Notes: generated by a model from the letters alone, not told the origin. A stretch of 64,000 nt of DNA from Apostichopus japonicus (GCF_037975245.1 NC_092569.1:16042001-16106000); one strand, 5' to 3'; shown: positions 36,901-49,239, counted from the first letter of the stretch. Numbers and translations are program-made.

Positions 36901-39900
36901 CTGTTAAAGTTAATAGCACCTGGTTAAAATATGCATCTGTAGAATTGCCTGCATTTCAGGTGGAATTGAAACAAGATTCTCTTTCTCATTGAATTATCTC
37001 GTTCAATAAATCTGTCAGTCTTCCTAATTGTTGCTTTATTGACTTAAGTTCCTATCTACTTCCACTCTTTCTATCCTCCCACCCCCCTCCCCAACCTCCT
37101 GTTGCTCATAACGAGCCAGATAAAATCACCTCCTCTAATAACCAGTTTTACGACTATAATACAGTAAATTATACTGTATTTGTGTACAGTCCAGTATCGT
37201 ACAATAAATTATAGCTATATACTACAGTAGTGTGCACAACAAATAAGTACAAACTAACTGAAAATCTTTTACGCTTGAATGAGACCATGTTGTGGGGTCA
37301 GCCAGCCATCTGCTTCCATTCAATAAATTATACAGTATATATTTTTTTCGCTTCCTCACTTTCCCGTCTCCCCGACGACTGCACGCTGTCTCACTACTGT
37401 GTCTAGAGTGACCGGGTAACCTTTGACACTGATGTCCCATGGCGACCGTTTAGCCTCCTAAGTCTTCTGAATTACCGACATGCATGTACTGTTCTGTACT
37501 GTAAATTGTTGCAGACCACAGAAACTAAACGTCTTTCCTTTTTGATTTTTTCACTTGAACCCTGATTTACAGAAGCCAGCCTCGTCACAGAGTGGATCCA
37601 ACAAAGTAGCTCGTGAAGAAAAACAAAGCACTCCGAAAGTGTCCAACAGCAACAAGGTCACCGACAACAAGAAGCCTGATCAAAACCAGACCAAGAAGAA
37701 GAAGACCCCGAAGCAAGGAGAGGGGACATCCAAGTCAAGCAGCTCTTCCAGATCGACGAAGGTGACTGACGAAGACTATGCAGGTGAATAAACTCTCACT
37801 GTCAAAATACTTGCAATTGATAAAGGACGAGCTCACGCAGCCTACTGTACAGTACTGTTGAGGTCTAACAGGAAGTGTCTTTCTTGCTCGATTGGCTTGC
37901 CATAGACTTATACAGTATATATCTGTGATGTTCCTCCTTTATTTCAGCTGTTACAGGTAGGGTGCATGGCAACAGTGGTGGTAGTACTGGTATGAACAAG
38001 GCAATTTGTATCATATTAATTGTGCAAATCATGACAGATATAGGCCTACAGTATATGTAAGCCAGTTTAGTATGCTGCTACTGGGAGGGGGAGGGGGGGG
38101 CTGGAGGGGTGGAAACTCACCTTAATTCCAAGAGTAGTCTGAGTTCTGCATATACATGCACAGTATCTCAATACAGTACAGTACCTCATACTGTTTATAC
38201 TGTACTTCAACTTCGTGTAGTACCACTAAGAATCAACCAATTTTGTTTGACATTCGGCAGTTACAGTGCTCGACCAATCATGAGAAATCGCAGGGCAACT
38301 TTTTAAGGATTTTGTCTGGTCTTCCGTTGGACAATTAGGTCTTATTCGATTGTCCAAACAGGTGGCCATTTGGGCCAGTAAACTCCCCTTTGGGAAATCA
38401 GCGTTACTATCAGACCTGTTTTGAGGGGAAATTCATCAAAGTTTTTCCAACCATGCAAGTGCTGATGTTTCTGAGATGGCAAATTGCTGTACTGTGCTGT
38501 ACCTGCGCAGTATTGTATGTTTCCATTTGAAGATTTGACCAATAATTGAGCAATGTACTGTATTGTGCACATTTGTGATTGTGTGTTTGTGATGATTTTC
38601 ACATTCCTATTGTCTTTTGCTTTTTTTTTTCAGATGAGGGCTGGACCACATTGGTTTCTAAGAGGGACAGGAAGCAGCAGAAGACCCCTAAGACTCCTCC
38701 CCAGGAGGATGATCCCAAGGAATCCTCACCAGCAGCTACTGGTGGAAAGAAGGGTGCACCTGCCAAAGCAGCGAAAAAGAGTGAATCTACATCATCAGTA
38801 GCCAAAGATGAGTCTGGCGGTAAAGGTCAAGGGAAGATTGATTCTGCCAACCCAGTGACCAGTGATGCCTCTGCTGTTAGTCCAGGAGATGCGTCTAAGA
38901 AGGAGAAGAAGACCAAGGCTAAAGAAGAGACGAAGCAAGAGCAACAGTCGAGAGAGAGCAGTCCACAGAAGAACAAAGCTCCAGGGAAGAAGAAAGAGAG
39001 TCCAAAAGTGACAGCATCGGGAGATTCTGAGGAAAAGCAGCCCGGCTCTGCCACAAAGGACGGAAACAAGCCCGTCCCCGGGGGCAAAGATGACAACGAC
39101 GGCTGGATCGAGGTGAAGGGGTCGTCCAGTCCCGCATCATCAAAGAAGAAGCAAAATAAAGCCAGTAGTGCGAAGAAAGATGATGGGGATGTGTCCTCCT
39201 CCAAAGCCAGAGAATCACCCGTGCCTTCCCAGGAGCCTCAGCTGTCTGCGGTTAAAGAGACCACTCTCGAATCTCTCCCATCGCCGGTACAAGGAGAGGA
39301 AACCCAGGGTTCTGCTAAGAGCAAATCAAAGAAGAAGAAACAAAAGGTAAGTCTGGAGCCCATTGTTTTATATGAAACTTGGCAGCAGGTACCTTTCGTT
39401 ATATAAACAGCACTTCAAGAACAGTTACTTGGCATCCACGATCACAAACATGCCAAAATACTAGATCTCTTTGTTTTAACAGTGTGGTTATGATTGGGTA
39501 TTAGAAAGAGGGGGAGAAAAAACTTGCGTTCACTATTTTGTCCTCTGATTACACTGTCTGCAACAGTGACAGATTATGAAATATCTAATACTTGTTCAGA
39601 TGAAGGTGAGGTAGGTGGTCGAGCGGGAGATAAAATCTGGAAGTACAGATGATTTGTGATACCAGAAAAGACGAGCAAAGGTACAGCTGTGAATTTGTGA
39701 TACCAAAATCAGAGGGCTACGAAATGCAACAAAACCCAATGTTAGCGCTTGAAAAGTGCTGTAAAATTGCTTTCATGGTACAGTGTAGGCCTCTTGGAAC
39801 ATTTGATCAAAGTTTAATCTACCTAATAATATACCTTTTAGACACAAATGTAACAGAATTGAACACATGGTGAAGGTTTTCATTGTCAATTTTCAATTTC

Positions 39901-42900
39901 AATTATAGCATGTCCTTAAAATGGCAATTTAAGCTAAACCATCTTCCCATAAAGTGGACATAAATTTTCATGCAAGCATTGCGGCTATATGAAAGATGTA
40001 TTTGCACGCATGTACATGTTCAAGCCCTTGTGAGGCAGGCAGGATTGGAAATGTCACCATTAACGTTTGAAAGTGACAGCCAAGGCCTACTGTACCTGAC
40101 ACAGTCCTTCATTTAGAACTACAGTAACCCATATTATGGTCGTTTCATAGAGGCTATTTTACAGTGCACGGGTAGTGTAATCACAACCATTAAAAGTTAT
40201 ACAATTATGCTGGTCCTTGAAACCAAGTATCACATACAGTACAGCCACGTATGCTATAAACACTACAGTCTTCTGCTGTGCAAAGTCACCCTGTCTTCCA
40301 TGCATCGTTCATCAAGGAAACAGGATGCAATACGTAGAATTTAAAACGAAATAAATAAATAAACAGCGAGACAGTTGTTCGCCAGAATAAATGTTAACTC
40401 CTATACTGTACTTTCAAGTCATTAACTTTAATCCCACTCAGCTGCAAATTATTTTTTGGACGATAAAAAATTGACTAGAATTCTAGACTATTGATACAGT
40501 GGTTTAAAGCCAAGCAGAAAATTGATAGTGGACTGGGCACAATTCTCAAATTGTGTTATTGTCATAAAGTGTGCCTGTCTGTCTGTTTCGGTCAGGAAAA
40601 TGTTTGTTTTTCTCGGAAATAGGCGGAGGGAGTCTGTCAATCCATTTTTTTTTGGGGGGGGGGGATTTTAATTTTTTAATTAAAAAAAAAAAAAATTGAT
40701 ATGGGAGGGGTGGGGGAAGATTTCATGAAGTTAGATGTTCATACATCTATATGTCCGTACCGGGATTTTGAACACATATAGTACATACAGTGCAGTACAC
40801 ATGGTCAACCATTGTGACCAATATGCACAATACACACTGTGCAACATATGCAGCACTAACGCAACCATTTCACAGTTAGATACACATAGCATATCACATA
40901 GATGAACAAATCTACTTCTTTCCGTAGTGAATATATGCATTTAACTCTGGCTTTGTCAGAGCTATGCAAACTTTTACGTATGACATGTCATGGAATGAAC
41001 TGTGTTAATTATAATGCTTAAATCGAAGGGTGTTTTATCAGATATTTAAGCTGCTGTGTTCGAAGTTACTGCTCTGCATTAATTAGTGCCTCAGTTGTAT
41101 TTTAAATTGCTTTCTTTGGTTGCACAGAATTTAATAATTAATCTTGGATTGCTCACAGTATCTTATCAAACATCGTATTCTAAATAAATATAGTGTGATA
41201 GTAAACAGTTGGCACAGAAGTAATCAAATGTAGTATATAATTTACAATGTATAATAGGAACGAAAGCTCAATCTGTATGGAAGAGTTTAAACTTTTGTCA
41301 AGTACTGTATGGCAGAAATGTATAAAATAACAACATTCTCCTTTGATGGAATGATGAAATGCTCACAATACTTGTAAGTTACCTCCACGCAGTGCTGTCC
41401 AGTACACCTGCAGGCTCCATGTACAGTAATCAGTTACTGTACGTGTACACTGTCCTTTATGCGACTCTGCAAACATATACATGTACAGCATACGATTATC
41501 GTACAATTCAATACCGATATTTGCAACAGTACTAAGTTACCTGTACCCAGTGCAGTCCAGTACACCTGCACACTTCAGTAATCAGTTACTGTACGAGTGT
41601 ACTGTCCTTTTTGCGACACTGCAGAAGATGCATGTACAGCGTACAATTATTGTTAAGTAATATACAGTAGTACTGTAGCTGGTTTTCCTCTCTGTGCAAA
41701 TGTCAGAGTTGATGATTGGAAAAAACATGGACTAAAATTTATTGGTAAACAGAAGTTACTTTATTTTTTAGTGTTACACTCAAAGCAAACTTTATTACTG
41801 TGACAATTTTTTCACAACATGTGGAACACGATTTATATGCTTCGCGATCACATCTTACTCCCTAGGGTATCCTTGTCAAACATCATTTATTGCATAGAGT
41901 ATGATACTGTATCAACAGTGATGGCTTAGAAATCCAGTTATGTTCCAGACAGTTTCAGACTTTCAGTTACATACAGATTATTGCCAATGAAGTGCGTTAA
42001 TTATTCTGTCTCCTCATTTTTTCTTCTCTTCTCTCGCCATCTGTAGAACAATTCGTCCTCTGAGAGCAAAGATGCTTCCCCCAATGTCCAAGCAAACATT
42101 CCATCGAAAGAAAGTAGCCCCAAGCAGGTAAGTTGAGATGAAGCCAAGACTGAGACAAAGACCAAAAAAAAACATATTTAAAAATCATGGATCCATTGTA
42201 TCATATCACTAAATTTCTCCCATGATAACGTCATCATGTAGTATTGATAAATTATTTCATTAATTCATTTCAGTCTCTCGTAAGTATAATTTTTAAACAG
42301 GTCCTCCTTATGTATTTTGATGAAATCTTTTGTTCGAAAGGAAAAGCAGAAAACAGAAAAGAAAGTGACCAAAACACCACCCGCAGAAGCAGTAGTTGCA
42401 GCTGAGACCGAGGAAGGAAGCAAGAAAAACAAGAAGAAACAGACGAAGGAACCAACTCCAGAATCTCCAAAGACTAATGCAGCTGCCTCTCCTGCAACAA
42501 AGACCAAACAATCATCTCCAACTACTCCTAAGAAAAAGGAGCCAGCCACTTCGCCTGCATCTAAGCCAAAATCGCCCACTTCGCCTGCATCTAACTCCAA
42601 ATCACCTGCTCCACCAGCATCTAAGCCAAAATCACCAGGTATGAAGCTCTGTCTTGAATGGCATCTTGGTTTTCATACTCACACTACAGTATATCTCACA
42701 GAGTGAAGGGAGTTAGATTGTGGTGGGAGAGTGAGGGAGGGAGGGGGAAGGGGAGGGCTTGCTTACCTACAGAAAGATTTGCACTTGATTTCTACATATA
42801 CAACAACATACATTTCTCCTTATCTGGATTAACTAGAGGTTTGGTTACATCCAGTGGTTAACACCTAAAGGTGAAATGTTGATTATGTGTTGGCTATTTG

Positions 42901-45900
42901 TGGCTTTGAATAAAAACCTAATTGCATTCTACCTTGTTATGATTAGTTTAGTCAGGAGTGAGAGGTGCCTCTTTGGGAGTGGCTCCTGCCTCTTGTCGGG
43001 GAAGAAGCATACATGTACACATCCTCTGTTCGCAGAACATTGAATACATTCACATTACACACTGAATGATCCCCCAGGTGGAATGCTCTGGAAATTCATA
43101 GTAACTACATGAACAGACCCCTCTTCTTTGTTGGGATAAACGTTTAATCTAGCTTCCTTATTGACTCATTCAGAGGAATATTTGGTTAAGAGGTATTCTA
43201 CTAACAATTCTCAAGAGTTTGAGCTATCGTGATGTTTGGGGGAGATAATATGACAAATAGTAAAGCCAAATAGCTTAATATCACAACACCTTGTGATAAC
43301 AATACATGATGTAGTACCAATGAACAAGTCCTCGTAAGATTTCATATGCCAACATCATATAGAGTTTGGCCTGCTAAGTTTGTGATGTTTCTTATCTGTG
43401 TAATTTAATCTCTGTTTGATGTACAGAGTATGAACTACTCTTAATCATATAATGGCTAACACAGCTGTTTCTTTCACACTATCAGTGTCGCCTTCAAGTA
43501 GGAAGTGATTAGCCAGTGAAATTGGCACAGAATTTTTTCTATCAGTTAAAGCTGCCAATATAATGCAGTTACAAATAAAATTGTTTGATAAAGCATACAT
43601 GTACACTTAGGTTATATAAACTTAAAAAAAACCAATCATTTTTTGCACCTCTTCTGTCAAATCAAAAGCCAATCAAGTTATTACAGACTTCCTGACCTGT
43701 GTTTGCTTAATAATGGAATGAGTGGAAACTCTACACAGAGAAAAAACAGTTATGAAGGTTGATGTTCCTGTGAATGTGTTGATACTAGATGAGATAAACA
43801 AATAAAGAAAGAAATATGACAACAAAAGATGAAACGTACAAATTAAAATACATTTAGAGGATATATATGTTTTCTTTGTTCATGTATACATGCACAGTCT
43901 ATTGAGTCACATTTAGGAGAACCCACTCACTGTATGTGTCACTATTTGACACATGGTTTGGTCTATGCGTGAAAGTAAGTGGGCCTGACATTTCGATCCT
44001 TGCAGGATCTTCTTCAGAGACTAAATGACAAGTAACAGAAACTATTTCTGGCCATTGTAGTCTCTGATACATGTCTTTCAGCCTCTGAAGAAGATCCTGC
44101 TAGGATCGAAACGTCTCGCCCACTTACATTTACACATTCTCTTACACAGGAGTCTTTAGTAGATAAGCAGTTTGCCAACAGTTTTTGTTTGATTCTGATT
44201 TTGTCTAATATAAAAATGTCAGGATCCAGCAGCTTTAAGCAGAATGTTACGTCTCTCATTTTTTGTTTCTCCATGCCCGATAGCTCAGTGTATTAACTTA
44301 TGGGCACGGTTGGTGATTTGCTTTCTGTATGCACATTCTACAGTGTTTACTCACATTGACTAAAACATGTCAAGATTGTGTATGGTTTTGACAATTTATC
44401 CTTCACTGACTTTTTCATGTTTGCTAATAGTAGTTGTACTAGAGGTCATTGTCTTAAACTCCAAAAGTTACAAAGTAGGATCAATATTCAGCATAATTTT
44501 TCTTCTAATAGGGTTGTGAATGAGTGGAACAGTTTGCCTGAGAAAGTTGTTCTTGCAAGTATAATGTGAATGGGTTTAAGAATGCTTTGGACAAGCACTG
44601 CAAGCATTGTATTCAGGTTGGTTTTTTTTGTGTCTTCAGTCTTTCTTCTCTCCCTTAGGGTCCTTGAGTGTCCCTCCTGATCCTTTTTTTCCTACTAAAC
44701 AATACTAAACTAAACTATGTAAGCTGCGATCTTTCTTTGTTTCTTGTTCTGTGGACCATTAACTCATTGTTCAATTCATGTTCAATTTTTGTAATACATG
44801 TCCACAGTCCTGCAGACTGCTGTCTTCCCTGTATGAGATTTAATATTCCAATTTTATTTTCTCTCTCATCAGCTAAGGAGAGCAAAGAATCTCCCGAGAA
44901 AACTGAGACGAAACCAACCGTCCCCGAAACTGCCGCGAAAGAAAACAAACAGATTGAAAATGGAACGGAAAAAGCAGAAGGATCCGCAGGTAAGAAAACG
45001 TGACGACCGATCTGGCATCGATAACTTGAAGTTCAATCTAGCGTTACCTTGCGATTAACCATTCTGGTGGTACCTGGCTGGGTATTAAATCTGTCGTTTG
45101 ACGGATTTTTATTATGGATTTATACTTGTACTAACATTGCAAGAGTCTAGACGGCATACTTAGTCCAAGATTGAGTACTCTTCATCTGGCTTAATAATAA
45201 TAATATTTGATTTTTATATAGCGCTTTACACCAGCGATAGGTCTCAAAGCGCTTTGCAGACGTTATATTACCCCTGGTCAATGATAACCTGTCCCAGAGA
45301 CAATCCCTCCAGTCGGCAGCAGTTATATACTGCGCCCAATGACAAGTTACCTCACAGGTACCCATTTTACCCCTGGGTTGAGAGAGGCAAGTGATATAAA
45401 GCATCTTGCCCAAGGACACAACGCAATGATCTAGGCAGGAATCGAACCAGCAATCCTTGGATCACAAGTCTGACAACTTAGCCAATTGGCCACCACGTTC
45501 TCTTAGAGAGAGGCTTATAGCCTTGTGCTCATATGGAGGGGAATGCTACCTGTACTCATGCTGTTGTACACATACTACAGCAGACTCTTGCTTGACAGTC
45601 TGCTTGCCCCCTCGATCCTTCGAATATTCAAACCGCATTCACCAGTGGTACCTAAATGCTAAGAAATGTTTGCATGAAGAGATAGCATTGGAAAAATTGT
45701 CAGTGTACTGTTTTCTGTCACAGTGCACTACAATGTATGACGGGAGGAACAGAAATTGCATTACCTTAAAGGCCTTCAGACAACTAGGTGCACTTGAAGC
45801 TCTGAATTACATTTGTTTTGATTTTCTGAATCTAATCTAAGACATAAGGCAGGAATGTCGAAAAACGTTCAAACAGTGGTGAAATGTTTTTTTTTTAATT

Positions 45901-45995
45901 TATTTAATTTTTTTGCTCCCTCTGTTTTTATCGCAGATAATTGGCAAGAAGCCAAACCAGTCAAGAAGAGGAAGAAAGTACGAAGAGATGTCTAA
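27979..45995 (+). CDS. MTDH: Metadherin/LYRIC (AEG-1)-like protein, complete gene, 7 exons, 552 aa
   Basis: Exons: 27979-28158, 37573-37783, 38634-39346, 42047-42127, 42341-42638, 44873-44989, 45937-45995 (stop TAA at 45993); 1659 nt, phases consistent. Residues 8-28 form a single transmembrane segment, then a very basic, low-complexity Lys/Ser/Pro-rich tail. At 131-146 DEGWTTLVSKRDRKQQ aligns with the conserved DEGAWETKISHREKRQQ of vertebrate metadherin as I recall it, and the extreme C-terminus (K540-V552, KPVKKRKKVRRDV) resembles the KKKKKARRET-type end. Further acidic-Trp motifs occur at W288 (NDGWIEV) and W536 (DNWQEA). KSP-type repeats fill residues about 460-494. Metadherin is an ER/nuclear-envelope scaffold that binds SND1 and affects NF-kB signalling in vertebrates; function here is inferred. 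The acceptor of exon 5 (42341) is weak; a start at 42350 is also in frame. Intron 1 (9.4 kb) holds a LINE, a MITE and many simple repeats. Confidence 0.75.
28526..29365 (-). mobile_element. 5'-truncated non-LTR retrotransposon (RT C-terminal part)
   Basis: The minus-strand open frame (29406-28525) encodes a reverse transcriptase fragment with the catalytic YADD box (NLRYADDTTLLAES), followed by LGSRIDDNG, WTAHRTN, LNFFGHIMR and GRPRARWMDGVKQ, the usual C-terminal signature of one group of LINE polymerases, ending at a natural stop. An 11-bp direct repeat, CCTATTACTAT, flanks it (28515-28525 and 29366-29376), consistent with target-primed insertion of a truncated copy. The frame is still open, so the insertion is fairly recent. 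It lies antisense in intron 1 of the metadherin-like gene. Confidence 0.85.
29547..29590. repeat. Perfect 12-bp inverted repeat (hairpin)
   Basis: CCTTTCCGCCAT at 29547-29558 and ATGGCGGAAAGG at 29579-29590 can form a 12-bp stem with a 20-nt loop. Related GCCATAGG/CCGCCATGGCGG words occur nearby (29472-29540, 29990-30004), so it may be part of a decayed element. Confidence 0.75.
31102..31459 (-). mobile_element. TTAA-flanked MITE, copy 4 of 5, reverse orientation
   Basis: Bounded by TTAA at 31102-31105 and 31456-31459. Starts AGGCATTGAAGAATCGCC and ends GCGCGAGTCTTCACACCCT. The interior is the family sequence in reverse, including GAAACGTGATACCTTGTTAT. Lies in intron 1 of the metadherin-like gene. 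Confidence 0.85.
32172..32362 (+). CDS. Short highly charged ORF, possible exon of an unknown or transposon-related protein
   Basis: ATG at 32172 opens a 64-residue frame, MGKSSAERQGNRRERLK then AEGKYDAYKKTQSAYRKQW, ending at a possible donor (ACAG/GTACAG, 32363). About half the residues are K, R, E or Q. Basic SAERxxxRRxRLKxxGKY openings of this style recur in uncharacterised invertebrate proteins often linked with mobile DNA; that is recollection, not a search result. No downstream exon could be joined. It lies in intron 1 of the metadherin-like gene and may be a fossil. Confidence 0.3.
33340..33660. repeat. Repeat-like segment rich in CATATGGG / CCCATGGG words
   Basis: Multiple GGGCCC, CATATGGG, CCCCATGGG and TGGGGCTATATG words in both orientations resemble short tandemly diversified repeats. 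No coding evidence. Confidence 0.35.
34750..35965. repeat. TACAGTAC/GTACTGTA-rich low-complexity tract
   Basis: From about 35340 to 35965 the sequence is almost only variants of ACAGTAC(A/G)TA, with dozens of GTACAGTAC palindrome-like words at irregular spacing. The same TACTGTA/TACAGTA word is enriched, less densely, from 30.6 to 42 kb. Open frames here are artefacts of the repeat. Confidence 0.9.
35966..37572. other. Distal part of intron 1 of the metadherin-like gene
   Basis: AT-rich sequence with scattered TACTGTA words and a C-rich stretch near 37078-37100. No exon recognised before the acceptor at 37571-37572. Confidence 0.4.
39347..42046. other. Intron 3 of the metadherin-like gene
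   Basis: No exon recognised. It holds G and A homopolymer runs at 40646-40695 and a diverged tandem duplication: about 41381-41510 and 41537-41655 share GTCCAGTACACCTGCA, AATCAGTTACTGTACG and ACTGTCCTTT. Confidence 0.6.
43965..44140. repeat. Long imperfect inverted repeat (foldback)
   Basis: The left arm reads AAGTAAGTGGGCC, TTTCGATCCTTGCAGGATC and TTCTTCAGAGAC. The right arm, reversed, reads GTAAGTGGGCGAGACG, TTTCGATCCTAGCAGGATC and TTCTTCAGAGGC. Arms of about 50-60 bp are separated by roughly 60 bp. The core resembles the CAAGATCTTCTTCAAAC part of the 110-bp satellite unit at 10.4 kb. Confidence 0.8.
44375..44625 (+). mobile_element. CR1/jockey-like LINE, C-terminal reverse-transcriptase remnant
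   Basis: The frame reads FANSSCTRGHCLKLQK, SRINIQHNFSSNRVVN, EWNSLPEKVVLAS, then after a one-base frameshift NVNGFKNALDKHC. GHxLKL ... RVVNxWNxLP ... VNxFKxxLDK is the conserved C-terminal end of CR1/jockey-type LINE polymerases. Truncated and frameshifted, so dead. Located in intron 5 of the metadherin-like gene. Confidence 0.8.
45190..45515 (-). mobile_element. tRNA-derived SINE, minus strand
   Basis: Reverse complement begins with a tRNA-like head: GGCCAATTGGCTAAG (A-box-like) and GGTTCGATTCC (B box), then the conserved GTTGTGTCCTTGGGCAAG block, and ends GCGCTATATAAAAATC plus (ATT)n. The same architecture is seen in the SINE at 60.65 kb. Lies in intron 6 of the metadherin-like gene. Confidence 0.85.
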
Positions 45996-48900
45996 ACTCA
46001 CGTCGGAGGTCAAGTTTTACATGGTACCCGCCTACGTACCAGAGACAGCCGGTAGCCTGCACCATAGCTGTCGATGCAGTCTCCCCCTCTGGCAGCAGAT
46101 GGGAGTAACCGTGGTCATGGTAAAAAAACTTGGGCCGGATCCTGATAGTCATGAATTGTGTCATGTCAAATATCATGGACATGGCAGGCTCAGGTTCCCA
46201 GAGTCTGTTGGTTGTTCTGTCTGTCACTGTTAATGCGGATATACATTTTGTGCACGTGGAAGTATCCGGTGTGTTCGCATAATTGATGCTGTCCTTTGCC
46301 AATGGTGCCCCCTTTTATATCTGGGTTGGAATTCGGCCGTCGCTTCTTCTCTTTTTTCTTTTGATCGCAATCTTTTTAAGTATTCTAACAGTCCTTTTCC
46401 TTCCGTAGAACAGATGAAGTAAAGCTCATAGTCTAATTTCTAATTTCTATTTGTTCGTTTGTCTGTGCCATACTCAGCGGTCTCTGTTCGGTGAACAGAT
46501 GTTGTACCAGTTTGTATAGTGTTAGTATCCCCCTCTCCATGAGAAAGTTTGTAAACCTTGCATGTAATTGTCTCGATATCCTTAAAGAATACATGGGATG
46601 GTGTCTTTGTATTTGACATAAAAAATTTCTTGTGGATGAGGTGGTCATGTGACAATGGCTCAAAGAAAGCACAATAGTTAAGTGGTGGGAAGCAGACCTC
46701 TGATAAACTTTCATACATGGGCCTAAATTTTGTCCCTTTATTCAATTCTGTTAGTGTGACGATGAAAGTATGAAACTTTCCCCGCCCATATATGACTCTG
46801 TCTTATACTGAAAGGTAACTTTGCTGGGACATAAAGGAGGAACATGACGTACCCATTTGACAAATGGACATGACACATGTATGTCCATACCAACTCTGAT
46901 AGCTGTGTGCTCTGTGATATTCTTTACAGTGTAATGTCTTGCTGTACCGTACATGAGTAGTGCTTGTCCTATAGATTAAACACTTCCATTGCTGTCATGA
47001 CATACTAGAGGTCTGGTATTAATTTGTGTTGGTGTCGTCATGCTTTTTGAAAGTGAAGCTTCTTGGGAGAAACTCTAACTTTATCTTACTTGCTTCCCTC
47101 CTTCCAAGTTTCTGCTTGGATGGATCAGAAGTAAAACACTGTTGAGGTCAGTAGGTGTAATTCATTTCACCTAGATCAGTCTTGGTGTCTGACATAGCCT
47201 TCCCCTCCCTCCTCTCCCATCCCCACTTCCCCACCCATCCCCACCCATTCCTTAAGGACTGGATATCTCAGTTGGTAGACCATCACTACTTATAAAATGG
47301 AGTGTGGGGTGGGGGTTTGCAGCAACTTCTTGGAACTTCTTTTGTCCAAAGTGTACAAGTTTTGATGTATTCTCTGCGGTGATTGTAATTTCCTTTCTAC
47401 AAATTCATCCGCTTTAGTGATAGGTGTCAGCATACAGAGTAACAGTTGTTAGTCCTGCCGTAGGTAGCACAACATCCAGAGTCCTCAGTAGTGTGGCCGC
47501 TTCAAAGTAAACTGTAAGACAATGTTTTTGGTCTTGAAAAAGTCTGGAAACTTGATTGGTCTCGTGGATAATGCAGCTGGTATTTTAATCATTGAGAAAT
47601 ACACTACAGAGAAGCAAGGACTGCCGGTTACCATTAAAGATACTTGGTTACCCTCAAGTTTGAAAATTTGGGCTTAATTTACACCGAGACAGCAGTGAAT
47701 AAATGTTTGTTTTAGACCCAAAATTATGACAATGTTGCTTTGGTCATGTCAGCAGAAGTTGGCAGATAATGTGTTTAAGAGATAAGGTTCCTAACTAGTA
47801 CTTCAGAAACATATCTTCTTCCAAATTTGAGAAGAAAAAAACGGCTCGAAAACCAGTCCCATTCTTGGAACTTATATCACAGATGTAATATTCCCTCAGA
47901 CTTGATCAAGAATAAACATGACATCATAGAGCCCACAAATGTGCTTCAGCCTCTTTATGTTTCTTTTTATTTATTACACTGTTCGTTTTCTGTAAATGGA
48001 GATGGATTTAGCAATATGTTGAATCTAAAGTCTGGCCACTGGTTTCAGGGTTAACACTGTAACCATTGAGAAATACACCACAGAGAAGCAAGGATGGCCG
48101 TTTATGATTTAAGGTACTTGGTTACCCTCGAGTTGAATATTTGGGCTTTATTTGCACCTAGACTGCAGTGAATAAATGGTTGTTTTAGCCATCCTACCTT
48201 GAACATACTTAAAAGAGAAACAAGGAGAACATGTACGATTGCAGAACCTAGTGACATTATAAAATTATTACATCACATTAACAAAATGACAGTTCCCCGA
48301 CACGATTCTTAAACTAGGACGTCTCTCGAATGAACAAGATTATTCTTAGCTGGTTTGGGAGAGTTTGTCCTTCAGAGAGATCTCTGTCATGTAAGCTAGA
48401 AATGATGGTTGGCTGTGTGTCCCTATCATTGTAAATGGCACTTTCAAAGGCAAGTGGATGTCTGTCATTCTATCTATATTTTATCAAGTGCACATTAAAA
48501 CTGCAACTTGGATGGAAGGTTTGGATAAGCTTCTTTTCTTTCATTCCCCCCCCCCCCCCCCCCACAGACTAGATAAAATATAAATAAATCATTTGTTTGT
48601 TTGTCAAATCTTGGAGGTTTTGTATCAACTGTCTTCATCTAGATTTCTTATTAACTTAAAAAGTAGGACCCAGGTCTTTGCTCTATCGAGATATTCTTGC
48701 ATTTTTTACATTGTTTCAGAATTGTCATCGTCTCGTTTTCAACTTCTAAAGTTTGCCGTCTGGTATTAATAAATTAGCCGTTATGGTATTTTGTTTGTCC
48801 TGGTTGATTAGTTGAAGATAGTCTCTTAAAATATAGAATATGTTAATCTTGCCAAAGTAAAAGGTATTTCCATTGTCATAAGTATTTCTATCATATTTAG

Positions 48901-49239
48901 TGGGGGGGGGAGGCTCTTTTCTGTGTTTTTTTTTTTTTGCCCCTTTTGGTGGTAAAAGTATTTTTTTAGTTTATCAAAACAAAGGTCATGAAAAATTGTA
49001 GCGACTTAAAATTGATGGTATCTCATACTGAGAACCATGAAGTCAAATATTTCAAATTATTGATGTATGTCTTTTGTGCTTCATCCCACAGGGCTATATC
49101 ATTATTACACCGAATGCTGATTACAATGCCCAGTATTATCTCTTAGTTCAATATTACATAGTATCACTAGTAGCCTCATAAAGTCTGTGCCATTTGAACA
49201 AACACAAAACAGTGGACGTTAAAGGGAGTCTAATAGAAC
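45996..49239. other. 3' UTR of the metadherin-like gene and intergenic DNA
   Basis: No further coding exon recognised. A spaced duplication is present: 47588-47715 and 48060-48187 share ATTGAGAAATACAC, ACAGAGAAGCAAGGA, TACTTGGTTACCCTC and GCAGTGAATAAATG. A C homopolymer lies at 48546-48564. Confidence 0.5.

Larger units (their letters stand above)
42639..44872. other. Intron 5 of the metadherin-like gene
   Basis: Contains a long inverted repeat (43965-44140) and a LINE C-terminal fragment (44375-44625), both listed separately. The rest is AT-rich with no exon recognised. Confidence 0.4.

Noticed and set aside
38599-39204. Minus-strand ORFs opposite metadherin-like exon 3
   Set aside because: Antisense shadows of a Lys/Ser-rich coding exon; no splice or motif support.
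45196-45840. 127-residue plus-strand ORF at 45457 and minus ORF at 45147
   Set aside because: Largely overlap the minus-strand SINE and intron of the metadherin-like gene; no protein motif.
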